Of a stretch of 64,000 nt of DNA, positions 53,093 through 61,797 are shown one piece after another. Positions within the stretch are counted from its first letter, which is position 1. Each line of letters opens with the position of its first letter. Under the pieces are notes generated by a model, which saw only the letters and a list, made by a program, of their open reading frames with translations, was not told the origin of the DNA and did not search any database. Source of the DNA: Melioribacteraceae bacterium (GTDB lineage: Bacteria > Bacteroidota > Ignavibacteria > Ignavibacteriales > Melioribacteraceae); the NCBI GenBank assembly GCA_015493615.1, contig WGCV01000043.1, forward strand, positions 1-64,000. The letters run 5' to 3'. Made by a program: the position numbers and the translations under genes.

Positions 53093-55462
53093 CTACCTTA
53101 TCAAAATCATTTTCTTTGTCGCGGTAAAATCTCCGGCTCGTAAGGTGTAGAAATAGATTCCGGAGCTGAGTTTACCGGCATCAAATTGTACGGAGTATTT
53201 ACCCGGCGTTTGATTTTTGTTTACAAGTGTTGCTACTTCTCGTCCGAGAATATCGTAAACTTTTAATTCCACAGACAATTCATTTGTTTCCCATGCTGGA
53301 CCGCTCTTTGCAATCCGCCCAAGGCGGACGGACGGTATTGAGTAGTTGATTGTCGTTGTAGATCCGCTTTTGGCAGAAAACGGATTCGGGTAATTTTGCG
53401 ATAGATTAAATTTATCCGGCAGATTTTCACTATTGTCAACACCGTTCAAATCATTGGAATCAATTTCCGTTACCGCCCAAGTAACACACCAGGGACGCTG
53501 GTCTGAGAAATTGTGTCCTTGACTTTGTGGATCAATCTTAAAATTCTTAGGAATCCAGAAAGCATTACTATCCGGGGCTTTCAACCAATATGCATTACCG
53601 TAGAAAGCTTCTATATCTTCGGTATGCCCGCTCCTCGGATTCGGGCAATCGATAGCAATTCTGATAGATTCTCCGAAAGAAGTTGTGTGCGTAGTTGAGA
53701 TCGAAGTTTCGTAGTTTGCGCCCACATTAAAAATTTCCGCTATTCCTACATTTCCACCTATGCTTAAACTTGAGCCTTCTGTTTCTTCGTATGTTGTTCC
53801 TTGAGTAAACTCGCTTTCAAACGGCGCTTGAGCCAGCCATTCAAAAGGAAAGGCGTGACCGGAAATGCGCGGATAATGCTGGTCGGGGACTTTGTTTAAG
53901 TAGGTAGTTATATCATTGGGATTAAAACACAAGGAATCAAATGCCACGGTATGCGGTGCGGAGCCGGTAATAGAATAAATATATTCATATTCTCCTGTTG
54001 GAGTATCGTCCATAAGATAGGAATTGTATTTATACCTTGTGATGGTCGGAACTTCGAAATAATAGTAGCCAAGCGAGTATTCGCCCGCCTCAACAGACCT
54101 TAATACGGTGTAAGTTGAACTGTATGAAGTCGAAGTATTGTCGTTGAGAGCAGCTTCCAAATCAAGTCCGCACGAAAAAATTCCGTCCAAAATCGGTACG
54201 GATAAAGATGTTGAGGTTGATATTTCCCAATCCGAAGAGTTAACTACTTCTGTGCTTTGCGTTGTTCCGTAAGTAAAAACCGAAGGCGGGTCGTCCAAAT
54301 CGGTAATGTTCTGTCCGTTCAAAACATAAGGGGGAGGACCCTCCACAACTCCAATTAGCGACCATAAAGAGGGAAGACTATCGCAGCTTGTATTAGTTGT
54401 TTCGGTCTTTTTCAATCTTTCGGAGGCAACGCGGTAAACGCCCAGCCAGTCAATGCCGCTCCCGTTCCACTGATAGAAAGAAACGCAAATTTGTTTTTCG
54501 ACCGATCCGTCTGTTCTAAATCTGAAGTTACTAAAAGCGCTGGGAACTTGGATTATCGGTCCGGTAACATGAGGAACAACTTGCAGACCTAACCACTGAT
54601 TATCTTCATCTTCCGGATTAAAATGTGCAATCCAAAGCTTTCCGTCGGTTCCGTGAATTATGCATTGAATGGGGAGCCATTTGTAATCGCCTGAAAAATT
54701 TGCCCTGCCGGTTACCAGAGAAACACCGTTGCCTTGTGCGCCAGACATCCCGGTATTATTGTATAATCCGTTGGCTGCGTCCCACCAATAGGTTTCGATA
54801 TAATCTCCCATTCTATTTATTGCAATTAACAGATGTGGTTTTGCGTCAGAAGTAATAAAAGAAGCCAAGCCCAAACTTGAAATGGGGATATTATCACTGT
54901 TTGTGTAAACGATTTGCCTGCTTGTCCAAGTTTCGCAGTCAGGTGTGCTAAAAAGTTTAATGCCGCCGTTTATATTTTGTTTGAGCAAAAATATTTTGTT
55001 GTTCACAACTGTGGTCGCCATATTTTTACCTCCGGCTGTAATATCCGATGCGTAAGCCGGGTCGCTCCAAGTTGTACCATCTGTGCTTGTATATTTTACT
55101 CTGTCGCTGTCATTTGTCCAGAAAAGATATAGTCTTTGTTTAAATACAATTGCGGTGGCTCCGGTTTTGGAGTCCTCAACATCAAATGGAAAATCGAATA
55201 AATAATCTCCGTCCGAATCATCCGTAAGCATTTCCGTTGTTCCGTCAGGATTGATTCTTATTTTGGAATATTGCATTCTATATCTGGTAAATAGTCCTCC
55301 CCAAGGGAAAAATATCCAAGCGCAACCATCAAAATACTGACCAGTTGTAATTTTATTATGGGAGTAATAGGGTTCCATCATGTTTTGATATTGTTCAAAA
55401 ACTCCTTGTGCGTTTACCTGTAAGAACGTCAATAATAAAAAGAGTAAAATTATTTTTTTCAT
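53093..55462 (-). CDS. T9SS-secreted protein of unknown function
   Basis: A 789-residue protein with a signal peptide (MKKIILLFLLLTFLQVNAQ). The first 370 residues contain repeats like VFKQRLYLFWTND, STDGTTWSDP and VVNNKIFLLKQ, as in beta-propeller blades. Residues about 400-660 are rich in Ser/Thr with alternating strands (DWEISTSTSLSVP, TSYSSTYTVL, SLSIGGNVGIAEIFNVGANY). The C-terminal 90 residues are a T9SS sorting domain (LSQNYPNPF, LKVYDILGREVATLV, GIYFYTLRAGDF, TKKMILIR) with a 16-residue insert. It lies downstream of a NarL-type regulator and propeller kinase and may be their target. No enzyme motif is visible. Confidence 0.8.
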   Translation of the reverse strand: MKKIILLFLLLTFLQVNAQGVFEQYQNMMEPYYSHNKITTGQYFDGCAWIFFPWGGLFTRYRMQYSKIRINPDGTTEMLTDDSDGDYLFDFPFDVEDSKTGATAIVFKQRLYLFWTNDSDRVKYTSTDGTTWSDPAYASDITAGGKNMATTVVNNKIFLLKQNINGGIKLFSTPDCETWTSRQIVYTNSDNIPISSLGLASFITSDAKPHLLIAINRMGDYIETYWWDAANGLYNNTGMSGAQGNGVSLVTGRANFSGDYKWLPIQCIIHGTDGKLWIAHFNPEDEDNQWLGLQVVPHVTGPIIQVPSAFSNFRFRTDGSVEKQICVSFYQWNGSGIDWLGVYRVASERLKKTETTNTSCDSLPSLWSLIGVVEGPPPYVLNGQNITDLDDPPSVFTYGTTQSTEVVNSSDWEISTSTSLSVPILDGIFSCGLDLEAALNDNTSTSYSSTYTVLRSVEAGEYSLGYYYFEVPTITRYKYNSYLMDDTPTGEYEYIYSITGSAPHTVAFDSLCFNPNDITTYLNKVPDQHYPRISGHAFPFEWLAQAPFESEFTQGTTYEETEGSSLSIGGNVGIAEIFNVGANYETSISTTHTTSFGESIRIAIDCPNPRSGHTEDIEAFYGNAYWLKAPDSNAFWIPKNFKIDPQSQGHNFSDQRPWCVTWAVTEIDSNDLNGVDNSENLPDKFNLSQNYPNPFSAKSGSTTTINYSIPSVRLGRIAKSGPAWETNELSVELKVYDILGREVATLVNKNQTPGKYSVQFDAGKLSSGIYFYTLRAGDFTATKKMILIR

Positions 55463-55536
55463 CTCCGCCTCCGTGTTTGTTAATAATCAAATTGGATTTT
55501 TCCTAAAGTGAATTTCGTAAAATACGGAGCGGAATG

Positions 55537-55561
55537 AATGAGTAGAACTACTCATTTTTTT
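55537..55561. promoter_or_regulatory. Palindrome TGAGTAGAACTACTCA upstream of the T9SS protein gene
   Basis: AATGAGTAG and CTACTCATT form a perfect dyad around two bases, followed on the plus strand by six T residues. It lies 75-95 bp upstream of the ATG at 55462. It could be an operator for the nearby NarL-type regulator or a terminator for plus-strand transcription. No plus-strand gene lies upstream, which favours the operator reading. Confidence 0.45.
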
Positions 55562-55620
55562 ATCCCAAAATTGTCATTAGAATTTTTTCTAATCTAAAAT
55601 TTTAAAGAAAAATACTATTC

Positions 55621-55735
55621 TTTGTAACGTAGATTGCTTGCAATCTGCGAAAAAACAGCATAATGCTAAATTGCAGCCACAGTCCGCCGTGGCGGAGACC
55701 GTTCGCAAGCTCACTAATCAATCTGCGCTACAAAT
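55621..55735. mobile_element. Inverted-repeat element R3, copy 2
   Basis: It begins TTTGTAACGTAGATTGCTTG and ends CTAATCAATCTGCGCTACAAA (as a position 55715-55735). The ends are inverted repeats, with AGTCCGCCGTGGCGGA inside. Confidence 0.72.
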
Positions 55736-56004
55736 AGAACGAGTAAGATTTTTTTACATGGTTTTTTGTCTAAAATTAACAGCTTGATAGTTAGTTAACC
55801 TGTTGTTCTTTAATAACTTAAGTCATCTTTTTCCTAATGACAATTTTGGGTTTATAATTTGTTTTCAAGAACAAATGTGGAATTTTAAGTGGAAAACCAG
55901 CGAACCGGCAACCAATATTTAGGTTTTATTTGGTTATTACTCAAGACTGAAGTCGTGGGTTAATGGAACTTGTTATTTAGACAAAACTTGTTTCCAGTTT
56001 TAAA

Positions 56005-56658
56005 CTAAAATAACTCCTTATTTTCAATCGCAAAACGCACGAGTCTGTTTGCGCCTTTGAGGTTGAGTTTCTCGCAGATGTGGTTTCTGTGGTTGCTTAC
56101 CGTGCGTTCGCTGATAAAAAGTTCTTCGGCAATTTCTTTCGTGGATTTCCACTCGGCAAGCAATCTTAAAATATTACGTTCCGATGCGGTTAAAGAATTA
56201 ATTGAAAGGAGAACAATTTCCTGTTTGTGGGAGTCAATTTTACGGTTTTTCAGCTGTTTCTGCAATCCCTCACTGATAAAAACTCCGCCATACGAAATTT
56301 TCTCCAAAGCGGAAAGAAGTTCCTGAGTTGCGGTGTCTTTTAATATGTACCCTTTTACTCCCAATGAAACAGCTTTGTAGAAATAATTTAGATTTTTGTA
56401 CATGGTAAGAAGAATTGCCTTAGTCGCTAATCCGGCGTCGGATATTTTTTCAACAATTTCCAAACCGCTGCATTCTGGCATTCGGACATCGAGAATTGCA
56501 AAATCGGGTTTGGTGTTTGCAATAAATTCAAAAACATCTTCCCCTGAATTAAATTCGCCCGAAATTTCAAATTTCCCCGATTCTTCAACTATTTGCTTTA
56601 CACCGTAAAGAAACAACGGGTGGTCATCGGCGATAATTATTTTCTTTTTCTTATCCAT
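56005..56658 (-). CDS. NarL/LuxR-family response regulator
   Basis: A 217-residue regulator. The receiver has ADDHP (10-14), phosphoacceptor Asp57 (AILDVRMPE) and Lys in YILKDTA. The C-terminal LuxR-type helix-turn-helix is LTASERNILRLLAEWKSTKEIAEELFISERTVSNHRNHI (residues about 152-192). It is transcribed from the same strand as, and 100 bp downstream of, the propeller sensor kinase, its likely partner. The dyad at 55537-55561, upstream of the secreted protein gene, is a candidate binding site. Confidence 0.94.
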   Translation of the reverse strand: MDKKKKIIIADDHPLFLYGVKQIVEESGKFEISGEFNSGEDVFEFIANTKPDFAILDVRMPECSGLEIVEKISDAGLATKAILLTMYKNLNYFYKAVSLGVKGYILKDTATQELLSALEKISYGGVFISEGLQKQLKNRKIDSHKQEIVLLSINSLTASERNILRLLAEWKSTKEIAEELFISERTVSNHRNHICEKLNLKGANRLVRFAIENKELF

Positions 56659-56759
56659 AAAAAAATTTTCGTTAAGTTGTCTTTTTGTATCCTTTATAAT
56701 TTAAGTTAAAGAATCTGTGCTATCTGTGTTCTATTAATCTGATCCCAATTAATCCAAAA

Positions 56760-59700
56760 CTAAAGCTTTTGCAACGGAATAACCAAAGCAATCACTGTTC
56801 CGCGTTTCGATGAATCAATATTAAAATCTCCTTTTAAAATCCTTAATCTTTCTTTCATGCCGGCTATCCCGAAATGCGGGCGTTTTGATTTTTCATTATC
56901 ATTCGGGTTTTCAATTAAAAATCCCTTCCCGTTGTCTTCAATATTTATCTTCAGTAAATTCTCTTCAATAGCAACATTTATTTTCACCGTATCGGCATTG
57001 GAATGCTTTACAATATTATTGAGCGCTTCCTGAAAAACTCTGAAAATATTTATCGCGGAATCCTTGTTAAAATACTCATCTATGTCAGGAAGAGTTACCT
57101 TAAATGTAATGTCGGTAATTTCATCAAACCGTTCAATCATCGATTCAATTGCGAGCGTTAATCCCAATTGGTCAAGTTCAACGGGACGAAGGAAATGGGA
57201 TAAATTACTTACATCGGTAATTGCATTTGACAAAATTTCAATTGATTCTTTCAAATGTCTTTCACTGTTATTGCCGGATTCGGTAAGGAGAAGTTTATTC
57301 TTAACAACAATTAAATTCTGCCCGAGACCGTCGTGGAGATTGCCCGCAATTTTTTCCTTTTCTTCTTCTTGACTTGCGATTAATTTTTGCGAAAATTCCT
57401 CTCGCAAACTTTTCTCTTTCTCGAAACGGTTAATTCTTTTACGATAAAAAACAAATAATAGTGAAGCAAGCGCAATTAGCGACAAGCCCTCGAACCAAAC
57501 GGTTTTCCAAAACGGCGGTTTAATGTACATATTAATTTTTGCTGTTTTATCGCTCCAAACTCCGTCACTGTTGGTCGCCGAAATCGTCAAATCGTAGTAA
57601 CCGGGATTTAATTTGTAAAAGGAGATATTTCTTTCATCTTCGTTTAAATAAATCCAGCTTTCGTTTTCATTTAATTTGTAGCGGTATTTTACGGATGTGG
57701 GATTTCTGAAATCGGTTGCAGCCAATTTAAAAGTAAAATATTTATCAAAATAATTAAGATTAAGCTTCTCGGGAACCGAAAGAGTTTTCTGTAAACCGGT
57801 ATTTGAAAGATATTTTGTGAAACTTGCAAAAATCGGAGAGGGATTAAATTTGGAAGCATGCACTGTTAGCGGATTAAATTTAACAATTCCCGTAATTCCC
57901 CCAAAATAGAGATTACCGTTGTCATCTTTGTAGTAAGCGCAAGTGTTGAATTCTTTTGAAGGCAGGTCGATTTGATTTGTGAAAATTTTTACTTTACCGT
58001 TTACAGGGTTAAATTTCATTATTCCTTTACCGCTGCTTAGCCAAAGGTTTTTCATTTTGTCCTCGAGAATCGAATAAATATGATTGTTGCTGAAGCCGTT
58101 TGATTTATTGTAGATTTTCGCACTATGATTTTTCTCGTTAAATTTTAAAAGACCTGTTGAAGCGGCAATCCAAATATTTTTATGTTTATCCTCAAAAAAA
58201 TGATTTGCCGAAACTGATTGCGGTATTCCGAGAAAATTATTCATCCGAAAAATTTTGTTTTGTTTCATATCGAATAGAAAAACTCCGCTGTGTGAAGTTC
58301 CAATCCAGACTCTCTTTTGTGAATCTACGAATAATGCTTTCATTTCTTGGATGCGAATTTCCGACTTATTCTGCCCGACGATTCTTTTTAACTCAAACTT
58401 TTTGCCGTTGTCTTTTATTATTAATAATCCGCGATTTGTTCCGAAATAAAAGGTATCCCCGGCTCCTTTACAGCTTTTGAAAAATCTCAGACCGGTTAAA
58501 TCGGATTCATTTAATTTCAGATTAACGTTTACTGATTTGCCGGTTATTAAATTGTATTTTTTTATTCCTCGATTAAACACTGAAACCCAAATGACGTTTT
58601 TATCAACATTATCTCTCAATAAAGAATAAACGGTTGTGTTCCTGAATTCGGGAATCTCTTGAAAAGTAAGAGTTTGCATGTTTACAAGATTTAACCCGCT
58701 CAAACCTCCGGCTAATAAATACCGGTTGTCGATAGGCAACATTGCACGAACGCTCAAAAATGAAAGACTTCCTTTTTCTTTACTTAGAGTAGCAAATTGA
58801 AGGGGAGTTAAGTCTATTTTGAAAATACCCAATCCGTTTGTGCCAATCCACAAAACGCCGCTTTTATCGGTTAGTATCGATCTGATTCCGTAGAGTTCGG
58901 GCGTTTCTATTTTTCGTATTGATTTTTGATTAAGGTTAACCGAATAAACAAATCTGGATGATGCTACAACGAATTTATCCTTCCCATATTTTGCAACTTG
59001 AACCGGGAAAAAGCGTCCGTCCGGAGACTTTTTGAGAACATCGCTAAAATCGTCAATTTGATTAGATCTTCCGTCTATTCTAAAGAAAGTATTTCCTACA
59101 CCGGTTACGTAAACAAAATGTTCATCGGACATCAATCCGCCAATCTGTCCAATAAAATTAAATTTTTTCAGACCATTATTTTTTTCATAGTAGAGAATAT
59201 TCTCCTTTGTTAAAAACCACTGGGAACGACCGGCTTCAGCCATGTTTTTAATTATTTTTCCTTTAAGAAACTGATATTTTTTTTTCATTAATAAATCTTT
59301 AAGGGATGAAGAGGAGGGGGTATATTCTAACAATGAAGCTGATGTGGAAACAAGCAGTTTACCGTTTTGTAATTTTAATATATCGAAAATTATGTTTTGG
59401 TTTTTATTCCCGAAGGATTTATCGGTAACCGAAAGAGGAATTTTCTTAAAGGAATAATTAGTTAAGTCAAATTGGTAGAGTCCGTTATTTGTAGCGAGAA
59501 AAAGAAAATTTTTATTGTAGCAAATTATTTTTCGTATAACATTACTTTTAATACGAATGGAATCCGAAGCCGGATTTTCAACAGCGTCAATCTCGTAACC
59601 GTCGAATCTGTTCAATCCTTCGTTTGTTGCAATCCAAATAAACCCGTTTTCGTCTTGACAAATTGAATTTACGATATTGCTGGAAAGTCCTTGATCAACT

Positions 59701-59819
59701 GTGTAATTAGTATTGTCGTTAAGCCCTGTGCCCGCAAAAGATGAGATTGGTAAAACAAAATAATAGAGAAGAAAAATAACTTTGAAAGGAAATATTTTAA
59801 GCAGTTCTATGAAATTCAT
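56760..59819 (-). CDS. Two-component propeller sensor histidine kinase (HisKA_3)
   Basis: Start taken at the ATG at 59819, which gives a compact signal peptide (MNFIELLKIFPFKVIFLLYY); an ATG at 59873 would add 18 residues, and neither has a clear ribosome site. About 1019 residues. The periplasmic region contains repeated propeller blades (DENGFIWIATNEGLNRFDG, DKSGVLWIGTNGLGIF, DSQKRVWIGTSHSGVF) and a Y_Y_Y domain (about 700-770, SVKYRYKLNENESWIYL, GYYDLTISATNSDGVWS). After a TM helix (about 780-800) come the HisKA_3 domain with His829 (AGNLHDGLGQNL) and the ATPase (IEDNGKGF, GIAGMKERL). These sensors often control polysaccharide or surface genes in Bacteroidota. Confidence 0.92.
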   Translation of the reverse strand: MNFIELLKIFPFKVIFLLYYFVLPISSFAGTGLNDNTNYTVDQGLSSNIVNSICQDENGFIWIATNEGLNRFDGYEIDAVENPASDSIRIKSNVIRKIICYNKNFLFLATNNGLYQFDLTNYSFKKIPLSVTDKSFGNKNQNIIFDILKLQNGKLLVSTSASLLEYTPSSSSLKDLLMKKKYQFLKGKIIKNMAEAGRSQWFLTKENILYYEKNNGLKKFNFIGQIGGLMSDEHFVYVTGVGNTFFRIDGRSNQIDDFSDVLKKSPDGRFFPVQVAKYGKDKFVVASSRFVYSVNLNQKSIRKIETPELYGIRSILTDKSGVLWIGTNGLGIFKIDLTPLQFATLSKEKGSLSFLSVRAMLPIDNRYLLAGGLSGLNLVNMQTLTFQEIPEFRNTTVYSLLRDNVDKNVIWVSVFNRGIKKYNLITGKSVNVNLKLNESDLTGLRFFKSCKGAGDTFYFGTNRGLLIIKDNGKKFELKRIVGQNKSEIRIQEMKALFVDSQKRVWIGTSHSGVFLFDMKQNKIFRMNNFLGIPQSVSANHFFEDKHKNIWIAASTGLLKFNEKNHSAKIYNKSNGFSNNHIYSILEDKMKNLWLSSGKGIMKFNPVNGKVKIFTNQIDLPSKEFNTCAYYKDDNGNLYFGGITGIVKFNPLTVHASKFNPSPIFASFTKYLSNTGLQKTLSVPEKLNLNYFDKYFTFKLAATDFRNPTSVKYRYKLNENESWIYLNEDERNISFYKLNPGYYDLTISATNSDGVWSDKTAKINMYIKPPFWKTVWFEGLSLIALASLLFVFYRKRINRFEKEKSLREEFSQKLIASQEEEKEKIAGNLHDGLGQNLIVVKNKLLLTESGNNSERHLKESIEILSNAITDVSNLSHFLRPVELDQLGLTLAIESMIERFDEITDITFKVTLPDIDEYFNKDSAINIFRVFQEALNNIVKHSNADTVKINVAIEENLLKINIEDNGKGFLIENPNDNEKSKRPHFGIAGMKERLRILKGDFNIDSSKRGTVIALVIPLQKL

Positions 59820-59880
59820 AATCGCAGCTAAATACTTTTTTTTTGAAAACAATATAATGAATTTCAGTTTCATTAATTAA

Positions 59881-60016
59881 GAGAAAGCTTGGCACAACCT
59901 AAATTATATATCATTCTGTTCCTCCGATAAGGCGGAGCGGGAGAAGAATCTCGAAACCGGTAATTGTACCGACTTTAGAGATATTTCGGACGGCTTACAA
60001 TCTGCCGTGGCGGAGA
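59881..60016 (+). mobile_element. Miniature inverted-repeat element R1, copy G (truncated)
   Basis: The left end GAGAAAGCTTGGCACAACCTAA and the core (GGAGAAGAATCTCGAAACCG, AGAGATATTTCGGACGG) are kept. The right end is missing, and no direct repeat can be seen. It lies just upstream of the propeller kinase gene. Confidence 0.75.
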
Positions 60017-60141
60017 GAAAATCATAATAAAATCAGAATAATCAGCGTGCTATTAAAATTAGTACTGTCGCTACCACAATTCATAATTTACCATTCACAA
60101 TATTCTTGACATAGAAACGTGAATTTAAATTGCAATACTAC

Positions 60142-60175
60142 AAAAAAACCTCGCAAAATTTAATCTGCGAGGTTT
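60142..60175 (-). terminator. Terminator of tRNA-Thr
   Basis: A perfect 10-bp stem AAACCTCGCA/TGCGAGGTTT is followed on the minus strand by seven T residues, 12 bp past the tRNA 3' end. Confidence 0.9.
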
Positions 60176-60186
60176 AATTTACTTTG

Positions 60187-60259
60187 AGCTGGCGGACGGA
60201 CTTGAACCGCCGACCGGCTGATTACAAATCAGCTGCTCTACCAACTGAGCTACGCCAGC
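60187..60259 (-). tRNA. tRNA-Thr (TGT)
   Basis: A 73-base cloverleaf on the minus strand. The acceptor stem GCTGGCG pairs with CGCCAGC. The anticodon stem is GCTGA/TCAGC with loop TTTGTAA (anticodon TGT). The T arm contains GGTTCAAGTCC. The discriminator is T and CCA is not encoded. Confidence 0.96.
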
Positions 60260-60455
60260 ATTTCAAAATGTAAATAACGTGTTAACGTCAATAATTTGAA
60301 GTGCTAAAATTACAATAATAAAAAAAACTATGCAAGAAATTTTAAACCGAAATCTAAATTTTTTAAAATTTTCCTTTTGAATTGAAAGCCGTAAAAAATA
60401 TAAGTAAATTAGAAAGCTAATATTGACTAAATATTATTTATAAACGGAGAAATTA

Positions 60456-61796
60456 ATGAAAATCATAATCGCCGGCGCAGGCGAAGTCGGATTGCACCTC
60501 GCTAAGGAACTTTCACTTGATAACCACGATATTACAATGCTTGATATTAATCCCGCTAAAATTGAAGAGATAGATTCGACAACGGATGTTCTTTCACTCC
60601 AATCATCCGCTACTTCGATTAGCGCCTTAAAGGAAGCTCACATAGATCAAACCGATTTAATGCTGGCGGTAACGTCAAGCGAGTCGGTAAATGTTACCGC
60701 CTCGATTCTTGCGAAAAAACTCGGCGCAAAAAAAACTATTGCGCGTGTCAGTCATGCGGAATATATCTCCGACGAGAATCTTCCTTTTCTGCACGACTTG
60801 GGAATTGATTATCTTATTTATCCGGAAGAGATTGTAGCCAACGAAATAACCGGCTTAATCAGACGCGCAGCGGCAAGCGATATTGTAGAATTTGAGAAGG
60901 GAAAACTTACTCTGCTCGGAATCAGAATTGATAAAAACGCTCCGATTAACCGGAAGACCATGATAGAAATAGGCTCAGAGTATGCCTCCCACGAATTTCG
61001 GATTGTAGCAATTAAAAGATTAATGCGGACGCTTATTCCCGTTGGTAACGACAGCGTAATCGAAGGAGATCAGATTTTTGTCCTGACAACCTCAAAAGGG
61101 ATTCCCGAAATTCTGAAAATTACCGGAAAGGAAAACACGAAGCTCGAGAATATTATGATTCTCGGCGGCGGGAGAATCGGAAGAAAAGTCGCAAAAAATC
61201 TTGAGAATGAAATCAATGTTAAACTGATAGAGTCAAATCCCGAAAGGACAATCGAACTTGCCGACTATCTGAAAAATACGCTTGTAATTCAAGGCGACGG
61301 TCGTAATATCGATTTGCTGGCGCAGGAGGGAATTGTCGATATGGATGGTTTTATTGCGGTAACCGAGGACGCGGAAACCAACATCATTACCTGTTTGATG
61401 GCAAAGCATCTCGGAGCCAAAAAGACAATCGCTCAAGTTGATAATGTTGATTACATCCCCCTTACACATACTATCGGGTTGGATTCCCTTATCAACAAAA
61501 AGTTGATCGCGGCTAACACAATTTCAAGATTTGTACGGAAAGCCAATCTTGTTTCCACGATAAATATTTTCGGAATTGACGCTGAAGTTTTTGAATATAA
61601 TGTTCAGGAAAAAGCCTACATCACAAAGGATGAAATCCGTAATTTGAAAATTCCGAGAAACGCAATCATAGGCGGGGCGGTAAGAGGCGAAGAAGGATTT
61701 ATTACAGTCGGTTCTTCCAAGCTGCAAGCCGGCGACAAAGTAGTGGTTTTCGCTCTTCCGGACGCTATCCCGAAGTTGGAAAAATTATTTAAGTAG
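60456..61796 (+). CDS. trkA: Trk potassium uptake regulator TrkA
   Basis: A 446-residue protein built of two RCK units. Each has an NAD-binding Rossmann domain (IIAGAGEVGLHLAKELS at residues 3-19 and MILGGGRIGRKVAKNLE at about 230) and a TrkA-C domain. Acidic ends of the second strand are MLDINP and LIESNP, consistent with NAD(H) binding. It forms the cytoplasmic gating ring of the Trk/Ktr channel. GGAG lies 8 bases before the ATG. The trkH gene starts one base after its stop codon. Confidence 0.95.
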   Translation: MKIIIAGAGEVGLHLAKELSLDNHDITMLDINPAKIEEIDSTTDVLSLQSSATSISALKEAHIDQTDLMLAVTSSESVNVTASILAKKLGAKKTIARVSHAEYISDENLPFLHDLGIDYLIYPEEIVANEITGLIRRAAASDIVEFEKGKLTLLGIRIDKNAPINRKTMIEIGSEYASHEFRIVAIKRLMRTLIPVGNDSVIEGDQIFVLTTSKGIPEILKITGKENTKLENIMILGGGRIGRKVAKNLENEINVKLIESNPERTIELADYLKNTLVIQGDGRNIDLLAQEGIVDMDGFIAVTEDAETNIITCLMAKHLGAKKTIAQVDNVDYIPLTHTIGLDSLINKKLIAANTISRFVRKANLVSTINIFGIDAEVFEYNVQEKAYITKDEIRNLKIPRNAIIGGAVRGEEGFITVGSSKLQAGDKVVVFALPDAIPKLEKLFK

Positions 61797-61797
61797 A

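Larger units (their letters stand above)
55463..56004. other. Intergenic region with operator-like palindrome and repeats
   Basis: It holds the upstream region and palindrome (55537-55560) of the T9SS protein gene, element R3 copy 2 (55621-55735), a shared ATGACAATTTTGGGTTTATAA segment (about 55837) and degraded repeat text with AAGTCGTGGGTTAAT (about 55952), like that in R4. No gene is seen. Confidence 0.6.
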
